Shown: positions 10,208-20,615 of the stretch, piece by piece
Layout of the letters: every line of letters begins with the position of its first letter
Numbering within the stretch: the first letter of the stretch is position 1
Source: Psychrobacillus glaciei
GTDB lineage: Bacteria > Bacillota > Bacilli > Bacillales_A > Planococcaceae
Assembly (NCBI RefSeq): GCF_008973485.1
Contig: NZ_CP031223.1
Coordinates: forward strand, 682,001-746,000
Reading direction: 5' to 3'
DNA: 64,000 nt
Program-made: the position numbers and the translations under genes
Notes under the pieces: generated by a model
What the model saw: the letters and a program-made list of their open reading frames with translations, nothing else
What the model was told of the DNA's origin: nothing
The model's database searches: none

Positions 10208-10248
10208 TTGACTTCTACTTCTATACGCTATAAAATTCAATTGGGCTC
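10208..10248 (+). promoter_or_regulatory. pyrG promoter with GGGCTC initial transcribed sequence
   Basis: TTGACT (10208-10213), a 17-bp spacer and TAAAAT (10231-10236) are followed at the right distance by GGGCTC (10243-10248). In B. subtilis pyrG, a GGGC start is where polymerase adds extra G residues when CTP is low. The promoter is immediately behind rpoE. Confidence 0.75.
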
Positions 10249-10278
10249 TTTTTAAAGAGACATTACTCAAGTGCATAT

Positions 10279-10320
10279 GCGCTCCCCTGCCAAAAAGCAG
10301 GAGGGGCGCTTTTTGTTGTT
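10279..10320 (+). terminator. pyrG leader attenuator
   Basis: GCGCTCCCCTGC and GCAGGAGGGGCGC form a 12-bp stem followed by TTTTTGTTGTT, 34 bases before the pyrG ATG. The 5' arm contains CTCCCC, which a 5' poly(G) tract could pair with to prevent terminator formation, as established for B. subtilis pyrG. It would also stop read-through from rpoE. Confidence 0.85.
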
Positions 10321-10342
10321 GCAATAAGGCTAATACACATAG

Positions 10343-11950
<1,608 letters not shown>

Positions 11951-11954
11951 ACGA

Positions 11955-11988
11955 AGAAAAGCAGTTCGACTTGTCGAACTGCTTTTCT
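11955..11988 (+). terminator. Terminator after pyrG
   Basis: AGAAAAGCAGTTCGAC and its exact complement form a 16-bp stem with a two-base centre, ending in TTTTCT. Because the stem is flanked by A and T runs it may work in both directions. Confidence 0.85.
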
Positions 11989-12007
11989 AATGGGGATAAA
12001 TGGCAAA

Positions 12008-12135
12008 GAACGACCAATTGTGCGTGGAGAGCAACCAAACATACAGGAAGAGCAACCAGATCAAATGGAAGAGCAACCAAATATAAGGCGAGAGCAACCA
12101 AATCTCACAATAAAGAGTTTACTCGGTGAGAGATA
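12008..12135. repeat. 21-bp array R1 (five GAGCAACCAA monomers plus boundary)
   Basis: Core copies start at 12008, 12029, 12050, 12071 and 12092, exactly 21 bp apart. The core is GAGCAACCAA (GAACGACCAA in the first, GAGCAACCAG in the third) and the 11 bases between cores vary. After the last monomer comes AATCTCACAATAAAGAGTTT then ACTCGGTGAGAG, the same boundary (reverse strand) seen at 20616-20650. The array lies between convergent pyrG and ywjG. Because 21 is divisible by three an open frame runs through it, but it starts after the pyrG terminator and has no ribosome binding site. Confidence 0.85.
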
Positions 12136-12214
12136 GTCCGTTTAGTTAATATAACGTTTCAAACGAAGTGAAGAGTTTTGAACTATTTTCCATAATTAGT
12201 AAGGGAATAGCAGA

Positions 12215-12246
12215 GCGAGACCAATTAACAAGGACTCGCAACCAAA
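12215..12246. repeat. 21-bp array R1b (two monomers)
   Basis: GCGAGACCAA at 12215 and TCGCAACCAA at 12236 are 21 bp apart and match the core of the nearby array. They sit next to the ywjG terminator on the far side of about 80 bases of unassigned sequence. Confidence 0.55.
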
Positions 12247-12284
12247 CAAAAATCGCCCCAAGAATTAACGAACTTCTCGGGGCA
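12245..12284 (-). terminator. Terminator of ywjG
   Basis: Read on the minus strand, GCCCCGAGAAG and TTCTTGGGGC form a stem followed by GATTTTTGTTT, just after the ywjG stop codon. Confidence 0.8.
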
Positions 12285-12294
12285 ATTCCTGTGA

Positions 12295-12810
12295 CTATTC
12301 ATCCATGAGCATTTCGTCGAGCTTCATTTTGACAGCTTCATATACAAACATTGCACTTAAAGCATAGGGTAGGACAATGCGACTTCCATCTTCAGAAGGA
12401 AGCAAGCCTTTAGATAACTTCAAGGAAATATATGTATATGCTAAACTTGCAAGGTGGTTTGCATCGTCTGGAGGCTCCGCAGCAGTAACACTAAAAGGAA
12501 TAAATTCATTACTTAATTTTTTTGCGAGACCAAGAGCTTCTTTATTCTCACAAGATCTTGTAATAATCCAAACACGGTCAATGCTTGTAAGTACAGTATC
12601 TGTTGTCCATACATGCATATTTGGAAAAGTTTCTACAGCATATTTTGCATTAATTGCGATGCTTTCCATTTCGTCGAAACTGGCAAAATAGATGGAACCT
12701 TCACGTGCAGCGGCTTGCGCAAGAAGTCTAGCGGTTTCTTCTATATTCTCTTCTTCGGAAGCAGCGATTCTTTGAAGAAGCCCAGAGAGTTGTGTTGTTA
12801 GCATTTTCAT
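12295..12810 (-). CDS. ywjG: DUF2529 family protein YwjG
   Basis: This 171-residue protein matches the B. subtilis ywjG neighbourhood between pyrG and spo0F. It looks like a small SIS-like sugar-phosphate binding fold (IYFASFDEMESIAINAKY and VWIITRSCENKEALGLAKKL), but no catalytic motif is evident and the family function is not established. It is transcribed against its neighbours. GAGGTG sits seven bases before ATG at 12810. Its start faces spo0F, so the 140 bases between them hold divergent promoters. Confidence 0.8.
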   Translation of the reverse strand: MKMLTTQLSGLLQRIAASEEENIEETARLLAQAAAREGSIYFASFDEMESIAINAKYAVETFPNMHVWTTDTVLTSIDRVWIITRSCENKEALGLAKKLSNEFIPFSVTAAEPPDDANHLASLAYTYISLKLSKGLLPSEDGSRIVLPYALSAMFVYEAVKMKLDEMLMDE

Positions 12811-12869
12811 GAAATTTCACCTCTTCATTATTATAAAGTAGCAGAAGATATACGTAAAATAGGAATTAT

Positions 12870-12925
12870 TTAGAGTATAGTTAGAAGGGAAATAAACATT
12901 AGTGGCGAATAGTATAGAAGGGGAA
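12870..12925 (+). promoter_or_regulatory. Possible sigma-H promoter for spo0F
   Basis: AAGGGAAAT, ten bases, then GGCGAATAG approximates the sigma-H pattern (RnAGGAWWW, 11-12 bases, RnnGAATWW) with one mismatch in the -35 region. spo0F of B. subtilis is sigma-H dependent. This is a by-eye match only. Confidence 0.35.
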
Positions 12926-12950
12926 ATTTGATAAAAGGGGCTTGTCCATC

Positions 12951-13310
12951 ATGAAACACATTTTAATTGTTGATGATCAACTAGGAATACGAATGCTCTT
13001 GAAAGAAGTTTTTTCACAAGATGGTTATGAAGTGAGTCTCGCTTCAAACGGACTGGAGGCATTGGATATAGCTGAAAAACAAGCTATTGACGGTGTTTTG
13101 TTGGATATGAAAATTCCTGGAATGGACGGGATAAAAATTCTAACATACTTAAAAGAAAAGTATCCAAGTTTACCTGTAATGATGATGACGGCATATGGGG
13201 AGTTAAACATGATCCAAAAATCGATGGATTTAGGTGCATCACTTTACTTTACAAAACCTTTTGATATTTTTGAGGTCCGTGATGCAATAAATAATCTGTT
13301 GAAAAAGTAG
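12951..13310 (+). CDS. spo0F: Sporulation phosphorelay response regulator Spo0F
   Basis: This 119-residue single receiver domain has no output domain. It accepts phosphate from sensor kinases and passes it to Spo0B in the sporulation phosphorelay. Key residues are in place: acidic pair Asp8/Asp9, phosphorylated Asp52 in LLDMKIPG, Thr80 in MMTAYGE and Lys102 in TKPFD. It begins MKHILIVDDQ. ATG at 12951 is chosen because AAAAGGGG lies ten bases ahead; an in-frame TTG at 12942 would abut that site. Location before fbaA is as in B. subtilis. Confidence 0.95.
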   Translation: MKHILIVDDQLGIRMLLKEVFSQDGYEVSLASNGLEALDIAEKQAIDGVLLDMKIPGMDGIKILTYLKEKYPSLPVMMMTAYGELNMIQKSMDLGASLYFTKPFDIFEVRDAINNLLKK

Positions 13311-13318
13311 TCCACAAG

Positions 13319-13348
13319 CAGGCAGTGGAAAACATCGCCTGTTTTTGT
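13319..13348 (+). terminator. Weak terminator after spo0F
   Basis: CAGGC and GCCTG form a short stem with a 13-base loop followed by TTTTTGTT. It is weaker than the other terminators in the window. Confidence 0.45.
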
Positions 13349-13357
13349 TATGATGAA

Positions 13358-13412
13358 AAAGAAAAGTGGAAGATGCCGATTAGCTGTTGCTAGGCGACAA
13401 GATATAAAAAGT
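13358..13412. repeat. Truncated Bacillaceae repeat (AAAAGCGGAAG type)
   Basis: AAAGAAAAGTGGAAGATGCC and GCTAGGCGACAAG resemble the two ends of the longer repeat found at 45757-45975, with the middle missing. It lies between spo0F and fbaA. Confidence 0.4.
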
Positions 13413-13453
13413 AAATAAACGAGCATAAAAGCAAAAAGAGGAGGTCCATTTAA

Positions 13454-14311
13454 ATGGCTTTAGTATCGATGAAAGAAATGCTTATAAAAGGAAAAAAAGA
13501 AGGATATGCTGTAGGACAATTCAATATTAACAACCTTGAATTTACACAAGCTATTTTACAAGCGGCAGAAGAAGAGAAATCACCTGTTATTTTAGGTGTA
13601 TCTGAAGGTGCTGCAAAATACATGGGCGGATTTACAACAGTTGTACATATGGTAAAAGGACTGATGGAAGATTATAAAACGTCCGTTCCAGTGGCAATCC
13701 ATTTAGATCATGGCTCTAGCTTTGAAAAATGTAAAGAAGCGATTGATGCTGGGTTCACATCTGTTATGATTGATGCATCTCATCATTCATTTGAAGAGAA
13801 CGTAGAAATTACTTCTAATGTTGTGGATTACGCACATGCGCGTAACATTTCAGTAGAAGCTGAGCTTGGAACAGTTGGCGGACAAGAAGACGATGTAGTG
13901 GCGGATGGCGTTATTTATGCAAATCCTTCAGAATGTGCGGAGCTAGTAAAACGTACGTCCATTGATTGCTTAGCGCCTGCATTAGGATCTGTTCACGGCC
14001 CGTATAAAGGGGAACCTAACTTAGGATTTGAAGAAATGGAAGAAATATCTAAATTAGCAGATCTTCCTTTAGTATTACATGGTGGTACAGGAATTCCAAC
14101 GCATGATATTGAACGTTCCATTTCTTTAGGAACTGCTAAAATCAATGTAAATACAGAAAATCAAATTGCTGCAACAAACGCAATTCGAAACTATTTAAAT
14201 GAAAATTCAAGTCAATATGACCCGCGTAAATATTTAATACCAGCACGCGATGCTATTAAAACAACGGTTATCGGAAAAATGCGCGAATTTGGAAGCTCAA
14301 ACAAAGCATAA
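13454..14311 (+). CDS. fbaA: Class II fructose-1,6-bisphosphate aldolase
   Basis: This 285-residue zinc-dependent aldolase cleaves fructose-1,6-bisphosphate to DHAP and glyceraldehyde-3-phosphate in glycolysis and gluconeogenesis. Metal and substrate motifs include [23 protein letters not shown] and LHGGTGIP. Phosphate-binding NVNTENQIA is near residue 230. The length fits the B. subtilis enzyme. AGAGGAGG precedes the ATG. A terminator hairpin separates it from tal. Confidence 0.96.
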   Translation: MALVSMKEMLIKGKKEGYAVGQFNINNLEFTQAILQAAEEEKSPVILGVSEGAAKYMGGFTTVVHMVKGLMEDYKTSVPVAIHLDHGSSFEKCKEAIDAGFTSVMIDASHHSFEENVEITSNVVDYAHARNISVEAELGTVGGQEDDVVADGVIYANPSECAELVKRTSIDCLAPALGSVHGPYKGEPNLGFEEMEEISKLADLPLVLHGGTGIPTHDIERSISLGTAKINVNTENQIAATNAIRNYLNENSSQYDPRKYLIPARDAIKTTVIGKMREFGSSNKA

Positions 14312-14333
14312 TTCAGTTGGGTAATATTGAAAG

Positions 14334-14377
14334 AAGGAGAAGTGTTCTGTTTTAAATCAGAAGCTTCTCCTATTTTT
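14334..14377 (+). terminator. Terminator between fbaA and tal
   Basis: AGGAGAAG plus TTCTG pair with CAGAA plus CTTCTCCT around an 8-base loop, followed by ATTTTT. The next gene starts 26 bases later, so read-through or a separate promoter must serve tal. Confidence 0.8.
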
Positions 14378-14402
14378 CCATCAATAGGAGGATATTATTA
14401 AT

Positions 14403-15050
14403 ATGAAATTTTTTATAGATACAGCCAATTTCGATGAAATCAAGGAAGCACACGCATGGGGTATTTTATCCGGTGTAACAACAAATCCTTCGTTAGTCGC
14501 AAAAGAAAATATTTCTTTCCATGATCGTCTTCGTGAAATTACAGCATTAGTTGACGGATCTGTGAGTGCAGAAGTAATCGCGTTAGATGCGGAAGGTATG
14601 ATTAAAGAAGGTAGAGAACTTGCTGCAATTGCTCCCAATATTACGGTTAAGCTACCTATGACACCCGAAGGACTTAAAGCATGTTCTGTATTTCGTTCAG
14701 AAGGAATTAAAACAAATGTAACGCTTATTTTTTCTGCAAACCAAGCGTTATTAGCAGCCAGAGCTGGGGCAACGTATGTATCTCCATTTCTAGGTCGTCT
14801 AGACGACATTGGACACGACGGAATGGAATTAATTGCAAAGATTGCTCAAATTTTCGAGATTCACAACATTGATACAGAAATTATTGCAGCTTCTATTAGA
14901 CATCCGCAACATATTACAGATGCTGCGTTAAATGGTGCGCATATTTCTACAACACCAATTAAAGTTTTAAAACAATTATTTCATCATCCTTTGACAGACA
15001 AAGGAATTGAAGGATTTCTAGCGGATTGGAACAATCGTAAAAGCGAGTAA
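14403..15050 (+). CDS. tal: Small transaldolase (YwjH/TalA family)
   Basis: This 215-residue member of the short transaldolase/fructose-6-phosphate aldolase subfamily transfers dihydroxyacetone units in the pentose phosphate pathway. It begins [20 protein letters not shown] and has GVTTNPSL and the Schiff-base lysine in [20 protein letters not shown] follows. A strong AATAGGAGG site precedes the ATG. Transaldolase is favoured over F6P aldolase by gene order, but the two activities cannot be separated here with certainty. Confidence 0.92.
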   Translation: MKFFIDTANFDEIKEAHAWGILSGVTTNPSLVAKENISFHDRLREITALVDGSVSAEVIALDAEGMIKEGRELAAIAPNITVKLPMTPEGLKACSVFRSEGIKTNVTLIFSANQALLAARAGATYVSPFLGRLDDIGHDGMELIAKIAQIFEIHNIDTEIIAASIRHPQHITDAALNGAHISTTPIKVLKQLFHHPLTDKGIEGFLADWNNRKSE

Positions 15051-15069
15051 CCAGACGAAGGAGAAGCGT

Positions 15070-16347
15070 ATGGAAGTTTATAAAATAAAAGGTGCAAATC
15101 GGCTACATGGAACGATTAAAGTAAGCGGAGCGAAAAATAGTGCAGTAGCACTTATTCCAGCTTCCTTACTGGCGAACTCCCCTGTGACTATAGAAGGTTT
15201 ACCGGAAATTTTAGACGTATGGACATTAAAAGAAATTTTAGAAGAAGTAGGGGCTAAAATTACATTCGAAGACGGTACAATGACAATCGATCCGACGAAT
15301 ATAGTAGATATGCCGCTCCCAAATGGTAATATAAAAAAACTACGAGCTTCTTACTATTTAATGGGTGCGCTTCTTGGGAAATTTAAAAAAGCTGCCATCG
15401 GATTACCTGGAGGATGTCATTTAGGGCCACGCCCAATTGATCAACATATTAAAGGTTTTGAAGCTTTAGGAGCTACTGTTTCCAATGAGCATGGGGCAAT
15501 TTATTTGCGTGCGGATGAATTAGTAGGATCTAAGATCTATTTAGACGTTGTAAGTGTGGGAGCTACGATTAATATAATGCTTGCTGCTGTACTTGCAAAA
15601 GGCAGAACGATCATTGAAAATGCAGCAAAAGAGCCAGAAATCATTGATGTTGCAACTCTTTTATCCAATATGGGTGCGAATATTAAAGGTGCTGGAACGA
15701 ATGTCATTCGAATTGATGGTGTAAACGAATTACACGGCACGAAGCATACAATTATTCCAGATCGCATTGAAGCAGGTACGTTCATGATTATGGCGGCAGT
15801 TGCTGGAGACGGCATCACCATTGATAATGTTATTCCTTTTCATGTGGAAGCATTAACAGCTAAGCTTCGTGAAATGGGCGTTAAAGTGGAAGAGTATGAA
15901 GAACAGATTTTTATTCCAAAGCCCGAAAACTTACAAGCGGTAGATGTTAAAACGCTTGTGTATCCGGGATTTCCGACTGATTTACAGCAACCATTTTCGG
16001 TATTAATGACGCAAGCTACTGGTACATCGGTTATTACGGATTCCATTTATTCGGCTAGATTTAAACAAATTGATGAACTTCGCCGAATGAGTGCAAATGG
16101 ACGGGTAGATGGTAGAACTGCTGTCATTACCGGACCAGTAAATCTGGAAGCTGCAACGGTTCGGGCAAGCGACTTACGTGCTGGTGCGGCGCTAGTTCTT
16201 GCAGGTTTAATTGCCGATGGAGAAACAGAGATTCAAGATATATTTCATATAGAGCGTGGCTATAGTTCAATTATTGAAAAGCTTCAAGGGCTTGGTGCAG
16301 ATATTAGACGAGTGGAAATAAAAGAAATAGAAGTAAACAACGAATAA
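15070..16347 (+). CDS. murAB: UDP-N-acetylglucosamine 1-carboxyvinyltransferase (second copy)
   Basis: This 425-residue enzyme attaches enolpyruvate to UDP-GlcNAc, the first committed step of peptidoglycan synthesis. The active-site loop [15 protein letters not shown] contains the fosfomycin-target Cys. The start [23 protein letters not shown] is typical. It starts 20 bases after tal with GAAGGAGAAG. Position between tal and glpX identifies it with murAB (murZ) of B. subtilis; the main copy is at 38803. Confidence 0.95.
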   Translation: MEVYKIKGANRLHGTIKVSGAKNSAVALIPASLLANSPVTIEGLPEILDVWTLKEILEEVGAKITFEDGTMTIDPTNIVDMPLPNGNIKKLRASYYLMGALLGKFKKAAIGLPGGCHLGPRPIDQHIKGFEALGATVSNEHGAIYLRADELVGSKIYLDVVSVGATINIMLAAVLAKGRTIIENAAKEPEIIDVATLLSNMGANIKGAGTNVIRIDGVNELHGTKHTIIPDRIEAGTFMIMAAVAGDGITIDNVIPFHVEALTAKLREMGVKVEEYEEQIFIPKPENLQAVDVKTLVYPGFPTDLQQPFSVLMTQATGTSVITDSIYSARFKQIDELRRMSANGRVDGRTAVITGPVNLEAATVRASDLRAGAALVLAGLIADGETEIQDIFHIERGYSSIIEKLQGLGADIRRVEIKEIEVNNE

Positions 16348-16414
16348 ATTGCATCCTATTTTACAGGTAGTAAAGCATAACTTTTCCACAAAGTAACTGT
16401 CCAAATTCCAAATA

Positions 16415-16515
16415 CCTTGCACTTTTCTTATTTAGAAAATATGCTACAATGTAACAGGAAGAAAGACAGGACGGGTTTTTTAACCGTAAACCGTAAACCG
16501 GGGGGCACATATTAG
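16415..16515 (+). promoter_or_regulatory. glpX promoter and leader with 7-bp tandem repeat
   Basis: TGCTACAAT (-10 TACAAT at 16445-16450, with an extended TGn) is the likely promoter; the -35 region is weak. The leader then holds TAACCGT, AAACCGT, AAACCGG, three copies of a 7-bp unit running into the GGGGGG ribosome binding site. The role of the repeat is unknown. Confidence 0.5.
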
Positions 16516-17478
16516 ATGGAACGTAGTTTATCAATGGAATTAGTCCGAGTAACAGAGGCCGCAGCTATCGCATCAGCACGGTGGATGGGACGAGGATTAA
16601 AAAATGAAGCAGACGACGCAGCAACTACTGCTATGCGCACAGTTTTTGACACAATCCCAATGGAAGGTGTCGTTGTAATTGGGGAAGGTGAAATGGACGA
16701 AGCACCGATGTTATATATCGGAGAAAAGCTAGGACATGGGTCTGGTGGTCCTCAAGTAGATGTGGCAGTGGATCCTTTAGAAGGTACGAATATCGTGGCT
16801 TCAGGTGGATGGAATGCTCTTGCAGTACTTGCAATTGCAGATCGTGGAAATTTACTTCATGCTCCAGATATGTATATGGAAAAGTTAGCAGTCGGTCCTG
16901 AAGCAGTTGGTCTAGTGGATATTAACGCACCAGTTATTGATAACTTAAGAGCAGTAGCCCGTGCAAAAAATAAAGATATTGAAGATGTAGTGGCTACCAT
17001 TTTAGGTCGTCCAAGACACCAAAAAATTATCGATGAAATTAGAGCTGCAGGAGCACGCATCAAGTTAATCACGGATGGCGATGTAGCAGGAGCTATTAAT
17101 ACAGCATTCGATAATACTGGTGTAGATATTCTTTTTGGAATGGGTGGGGCACCTGAAGGGGTTATCTCTGCAGTTGGATTGAAATGCTTAGGCGGAGAAA
17201 TCCAAGGTAAACTTATTCCTCAAGACGAAGCAGAGCTGGCACGTTGTATCAAAATGGGTCTAGATGTAAATAAAATTTTACGTATGGAAGACTTAGTTAA
17301 AGGTGACGACGCTATCTTTGCTGCTACAGGCGTAACGGACGGAGAACTTCTTCGCGGAGTGCAGTTTAAAGGTGCTTTTGGTTCTACTCATTCTATCGTT
17401 ATGCGTGCAAAATCAGGAACAATCCGATTTGTTGAAGGACGCCATAGCCTAAAGAAAAAACCGAATTTAGTTCTATAA
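16516..17478 (+). CDS. glpX: Class II fructose-1,6-bisphosphatase GlpX
   Basis: This 320-residue metal-dependent phosphatase hydrolyses fructose-1,6-bisphosphate in gluconeogenesis. The N-terminus [17 protein letters not shown] is nearly identical to B. subtilis GlpX as I recall it. Metal-site motifs are [11 protein letters not shown] and [10 protein letters not shown], and the C-terminal [17 protein letters not shown] is conserved. The start has a GGGGGG ribosome binding site. A hairpin follows the stop. Confidence 0.95.
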   Translation: MERSLSMELVRVTEAAAIASARWMGRGLKNEADDAATTAMRTVFDTIPMEGVVVIGEGEMDEAPMLYIGEKLGHGSGGPQVDVAVDPLEGTNIVASGGWNALAVLAIADRGNLLHAPDMYMEKLAVGPEAVGLVDINAPVIDNLRAVARAKNKDIEDVVATILGRPRHQKIIDEIRAAGARIKLITDGDVAGAINTAFDNTGVDILFGMGGAPEGVISAVGLKCLGGEIQGKLIPQDEAELARCIKMGLDVNKILRMEDLVKGDDAIFAATGVTDGELLRGVQFKGAFGSTHSIVMRAKSGTIRFVEGRHSLKKKPNLVL

Positions 17479-17497
17479 AACTAAACTTCTCTAATGT

Positions 17498-17530
17498 ATA
17501 CCCGGCTTAGTCGGTCGGGTATCCTCTTTA
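17498..17530 (+). terminator. Terminator after glpX
   Basis: ATACCCG and CGGGTAT pair around an 11-base loop followed by CCTCTTTAT. The T run is poor, so termination may be partial and rho could be read through. Confidence 0.6.
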
Positions 17531-17648
17531 TAAACTTCAATCCTATTAAATCTTTTTCAACTGTAGTCTCCCATTTCTACAAAAACTAGATGAGTGTCAA
17601 TAATTCATAAAGTTCAGTGGTCTATTGATCCTCCATTGAATAGGATAA

Positions 17649-17768
17649 GACCTCTGGCAAGTGCCGCAGATTTTGTAAGGGAATTAATCGCGTAAGTAAG
17701 ATACAAAATCTGGGTACATTTTTTGCGACAAGTAATCGCAGTATAAAATAAGCCAAGGTATATTTGAT
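17649..17768. repeat. Leader region of rho with hairpin element ending GCCAAGGTATATTT
   Basis: AGATTTTGTA and TACAAAATCT can pair across about 24 bases (17670-17713), and the stretch ends GCCAAGGTATATTTGAT, shared with elements near 9400 and 38140. It lies in the 339-base gap before rho. In B. subtilis the rho leader mediates autoregulation; whether this element takes part is not known. Confidence 0.45.
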
Positions 17769-17817
17769 TTTCCAAAAAACGAAACAACAAAATATAATAA
17801 AGAGTGGTGCTTTGCCA

Positions 17818-19101
17818 ATGACACAAACAACTATTAATGAGCTAGAAAATATGACTTTAAAAGAGCTTTATGCCCTTGCACGAAAGTATAAGGTTGCAAC
17901 TTATAGCAAACTTTCAAAAAAGGAACTTATTTTTGCTATATTAAAATCTCGTGCAGAACAAGAAGGATTTTTCTTCATGGAAGGCGTATTAGAAATTATC
18001 CAACAAGAAGGTTTTGGTTTCTTACGCCCTATTAACTATTCTCCAAGTTCTGAAGATATCTATATTTCTGCTTCCCAAATTAGAAGATTTGATTTACGTA
18101 ACGGAGATAAAGTAACGGGAAAAGTGCGTCCTCCTAAAGAAAGTGAACGCTACTATGGCCTTTTACATGTTGAATTAGTTAATGGTGAAGATCCAGAAAT
18201 TGCGAAAGAAAGAGTCCATTTTCCAGGACTTACAGCACTTTATCCAGACCGTCATATCAAGCTTGAAACAGAACCAGATAAATTATCGACTCGTATTATG
18301 GATTTAGTAGCTCCTGTTGGTTACGGCCAACGTGGATTAATCGTTGCTCCACCAAAAGCTGGTAAAACTTTATTGATTAAAGAAATTGCCAATGCAATTA
18401 CAACGAATCATCCAAACGCCGAACTAATCGTTTTATTAATAGACGAACGCCCAGAAGAAGTAACGGACATTGAGCGTTCCGTTAAAGCAGATGTGGTAAG
18501 TTCTACATTTGATGAAGTACCAGAAAATCATGTAAAAGTAGCGGAGCTTGTTTTAGAAAGAGCGATGCGTTTAGTTGAACATAAACGCGACGTTATCATT
18601 TTAATGGATTCGATTACGAGACTTGCTCGCGCATACAATTTAGTAATACCTCCAAGTGGTCGTACGTTATCAGGTGGTATTGATCCAGCAGCATTCCACC
18701 GACCAAAACGTTTTTTTGGAGCGGCACGTAATATCGAAGAAGGCGGTAGCTTAACAATTCTTGCTACTGCATTAGTAGATACAGGATCACGTATGGACGA
18801 AGTAATTTACGAAGAGTTCAAAGGAACGGGTAATCTAGAACTTCATTTAGACAGAAGTCTTGCGGAACGTCGAATTTTCCCAGCGATCGATATCCGTCGC
18901 TCAGGTACACGAAAAGAAGAGCTTCTTATTCCTAAAGATCAACTGGACAAACTTTGGGCAATTCGCAAAACCTTCTCCGATTCAGGAGATTTTGGAGAAC
19001 GTTTCTTGAAAAAGCTTCGTCAGTCAAAAACAAACGAAGCATTCTTCGAGCAACTCGCAGTAGAAATGAAAGCACATCGTAGTGGAAAAGTGACTCTATA
19101 A
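17818..19101 (+). CDS. rho: Transcription termination factor Rho
   Basis: This 427-residue hexameric RNA helicase ends transcription. Order of domains: N-terminal Rho-N helix bundle ([15 protein letters not shown]), RNA-binding cold-shock fold with [18 protein letters not shown], then the ATPase with Walker A APPKAGKT at about residues 177-184 and Walker [27 protein letters not shown] is the R/Q-loop region. ATG at 17818 is chosen because it gives the normal Bacillus N-terminus and has GAGTGGTG ahead; an upstream in-frame start would add an untypical 18 residues. Confidence 0.95.
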   Translation: MTQTTINELENMTLKELYALARKYKVATYSKLSKKELIFAILKSRAEQEGFFFMEGVLEIIQQEGFGFLRPINYSPSSEDIYISASQIRRFDLRNGDKVTGKVRPPKESERYYGLLHVELVNGEDPEIAKERVHFPGLTALYPDRHIKLETEPDKLSTRIMDLVAPVGYGQRGLIVAPPKAGKTLLIKEIANAITTNHPNAELIVLLIDERPEEVTDIERSVKADVVSSTFDEVPENHVKVAELVLERAMRLVEHKRDVIILMDSITRLARAYNLVIPPSGRTLSGGIDPAAFHRPKRFFGAARNIEEGGSLTILATALVDTGSRMDEVIYEEFKGTGNLELHLDRSLAERRIFPAIDIRRSGTRKEELLIPKDQLDKLWAIRKTFSDSGDFGERFLKKLRQSKTNEAFFEQLAVEMKAHRSGKVTL

Positions 19102-19195
19102 TAAGAAAAACGCAAGGATAGATTATTAATAGATGCGTTAGTTAATTTTATAAATAGCATTTAATTATTAAAACACGAATAACACTTGATTTATT

Positions 19196-19252
19196 GATTG
19201 GATAGACAGGCGGCGACTACAGCGGGAAGCGTCCGCCTATAGCGGAAATCAT
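19196..19252. repeat. Bacillaceae GC-rich interspersed repeat
   Basis: GGCGGCGACTACAGCGGGAA followed by GCGTCCGCCTATAGCGGAAATC resembles the widespread GCGACTCCTGCGGGAA...GCCCGCCTATAGCGGAAATC repeat of Bacillaceae. It is clearly richer in GC than the flanks, lies in the gap between rho and rpmE, and is non-coding. Confidence 0.5.
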
Positions 19253-19376
19253 GCTTATTTATTATGAAGAGTATATGATGCATATTCTCCTCTCATTTCA
19301 CATTAATATTGTTCATGTTTTATGCTCTAAATTTGAATCACGAAATTGATTCGCGTAAGTAATACAAACAATTAGC

Positions 19377-19405
19377 TTGCGAATCAACTGTAAACATGCT
19401 ATTAT
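19377..19405 (+). promoter_or_regulatory. rpmE sigma-A promoter
   Basis: TTGCGA at 19377-19382, a 17-bp spacer and TATTAT at 19400-19405 form a good vegetative promoter. Transcription would start near 19412, leaving a leader of about 115 bases before rpmE. Confidence 0.75.
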
Positions 19406-19411
19406 ATATGA

Positions 19412-19520
19412 TGTAAGTTTACAATTTTCTGCTACATATACGATTGGCCAACGATCGGATCGTGTAAGGTATCAGTATCATAACCAACTCTGTTCCAGAT
19501 GGTTCAGGGCGAGAGGAGAG
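19412..19520 (+). promoter_or_regulatory. Candidate L31 ribosomal leader
   Basis: The 5' untranslated region holds CGATTGGCC/AACGATCGGATCG and ACCAACTC...AGATGGT pairings just before the GAGAGGAGAG ribosome binding site. Structured leaders upstream of L31 genes are recorded in Firmicutes (L31-Firmicutes motif), where L31 is thought to control its own synthesis. I did not align it to that model. Confidence 0.45.
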
Positions 19521-19526
19521 ATAGAG

Positions 19527-19742
19527 ATGAAAGTAGGAATTCATCCCGATTACAAAGAAGCAACAGTATCATGTTCATGTGGTAACGCATTCACAACTGG
19601 TTCTGTAAAATCAGACATTAAAGTCGAGTTCTGTAGCGAATGTCACCCATTCTATACTGGACGTCAAAAATTCGCAGCTGCGGATGGCCGTGTTGATCGC
19701 TTCAACAAAAAATACGGTATCAAAGAAGAAATTAACGAATAA
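19527..19742 (+). CDS. rpmE: 50S ribosomal protein L31 (zinc-binding type)
   Basis: This 71-residue protein carries four cysteines, Cys16, Cys18, Cys36 and Cys39, as the zinc site of the C+ form of L31. It begins [20 protein letters not shown]. The zinc-containing type implies that a zinc-free paralog, if present, would be under zinc-starvation control elsewhere. ATG at 19527 follows GAGAGGAGAG; a longer frame extends upstream through the leader and promoter and is not used. Confidence 0.95.
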   Translation: MKVGIHPDYKEATVSCSCGNAFTTGSVKSDIKVEFCSECHPFYTGRQKFAAADGRVDRFNKKYGIKEEINE

Positions 19743-19748
19743 TTACCA

Positions 19749-19793
19749 AATACCTACAAAGCACATTGTGTTTTGTGGGTATTTTTATTTTTG
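19749..19793 (+). terminator. Terminator after rpmE
   Basis: AATACCTACAAAGCAC pairs imperfectly with GTGTTTTGTGGGTATT, followed by TTTATTTTTG. Confidence 0.8.
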
Positions 19794-19882
19794 TTATGTC
19801 ATGGTCACCCACCTATGATATAAATAGATAGAAGAAATGGAAAAAAGTTAGATGAATAAAATGAAATGCAAGGAGAATTAGA

Positions 19883-20455
19883 ATGGCGCAATTATTTTAT
19901 AAGCATGGTGCAATGAATAGTGGCAAATCGATAGAAATTCTAAAAGTAGCACATAATTACGAGGAACAAGATAAACCGGTAATCATTTTTACGCCTAGCA
20001 TTGATACAAGAGATGAAATTGGGTATATCTCAAGTAGAATAGGATTAAAGAGAAAAGCTACAGCGATTTACGGGGATACAAATTTATATGAATTGGTGAA
20101 AGATCATTCACCAAAACCATATTGTGTCTTAATTGACGAAGTGCAATTTTTGAAAAAAGAGCATGTCTTACAATTAACAAAAATTGTAGATGAATTAGCT
20201 ATTCCCGTAATGGGATTTGGGTTAAAAAATGACTTTCAAAATGAGTTATTTGAAGGTAGTCGTTATATGTTAATATACGCGGATAAAATTGAGGAAATGA
20301 AAACAATTTGTTGGTTCTGCCATAAAAAAGCGATTATGAATTTGCGCGTAGATGAAAATGGACAACCTATCTACACTGGAGAGCAAATCCATATTGGTGG
20401 CAACGATTCGTATTATCCAGTATGCCGAAAATGCCATGCAAATCCACCTTTATAA
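19883..20455 (+). CDS. tdk: Thymidine kinase
   Basis: This 190-residue type II thymidine kinase phosphorylates thymidine for salvage. The P-loop is GAMNSGKS at about residues 9-16 and the Walker B-like DEVQF is near 90. Two cysteine pairs (CWFC and CRKC) form the structural zinc of the lasso domain. The length is normal. AAGGAGAATTAG precedes the ATG. The rpmE-tdk-prfA order agrees with B. subtilis. Confidence 0.95.
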   Translation: MAQLFYKHGAMNSGKSIEILKVAHNYEEQDKPVIIFTPSIDTRDEIGYISSRIGLKRKATAIYGDTNLYELVKDHSPKPYCVLIDEVQFLKKEHVLQLTKIVDELAIPVMGFGLKNDFQNELFEGSRYMLIYADKIEEMKTICWFCHKKAIMNLRVDENGQPIYTGEQIHIGGNDSYYPVCRKCHANPPL

Positions 20456-20463
20456 CACATAGC

Positions 20464-20502
20464 AAAATCCACTTTATTCTATCCGAGTAAGGTGGATTTT
20501 TA
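20464..20502 (+). terminator. Terminator after tdk
   Basis: AAAATCCACTTT and AAGGTGGATTTT pair around a loop, followed by TTAAAT. The stem is A/T flanked. Confidence 0.75.
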
Positions 20503-20615
20503 AATCGGTTTGTGAATTTCATCTCGAATCCACGAGAATTAATTTCCTTCTACTGTTTAATTGTTGATTATGGATAATAATGCAAGGAAGCGCTTCACTC
20601 TATCCACTAGTTAGT

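Noticed and set aside
11991-12138. Short protein encoded across the 12-kb array (repeating EQPN)
   Set aside because: The frame is open because 21 is divisible by three. It starts directly after the pyrG terminator, has no ribosome binding site, and other arrays with 20-bp steps break the frame.
19377-19526. N-terminal extension of L31 by 50 residues
   Set aside because: The region contains the promoter and leader; the ribosome binding site and family length place the start at 19527.
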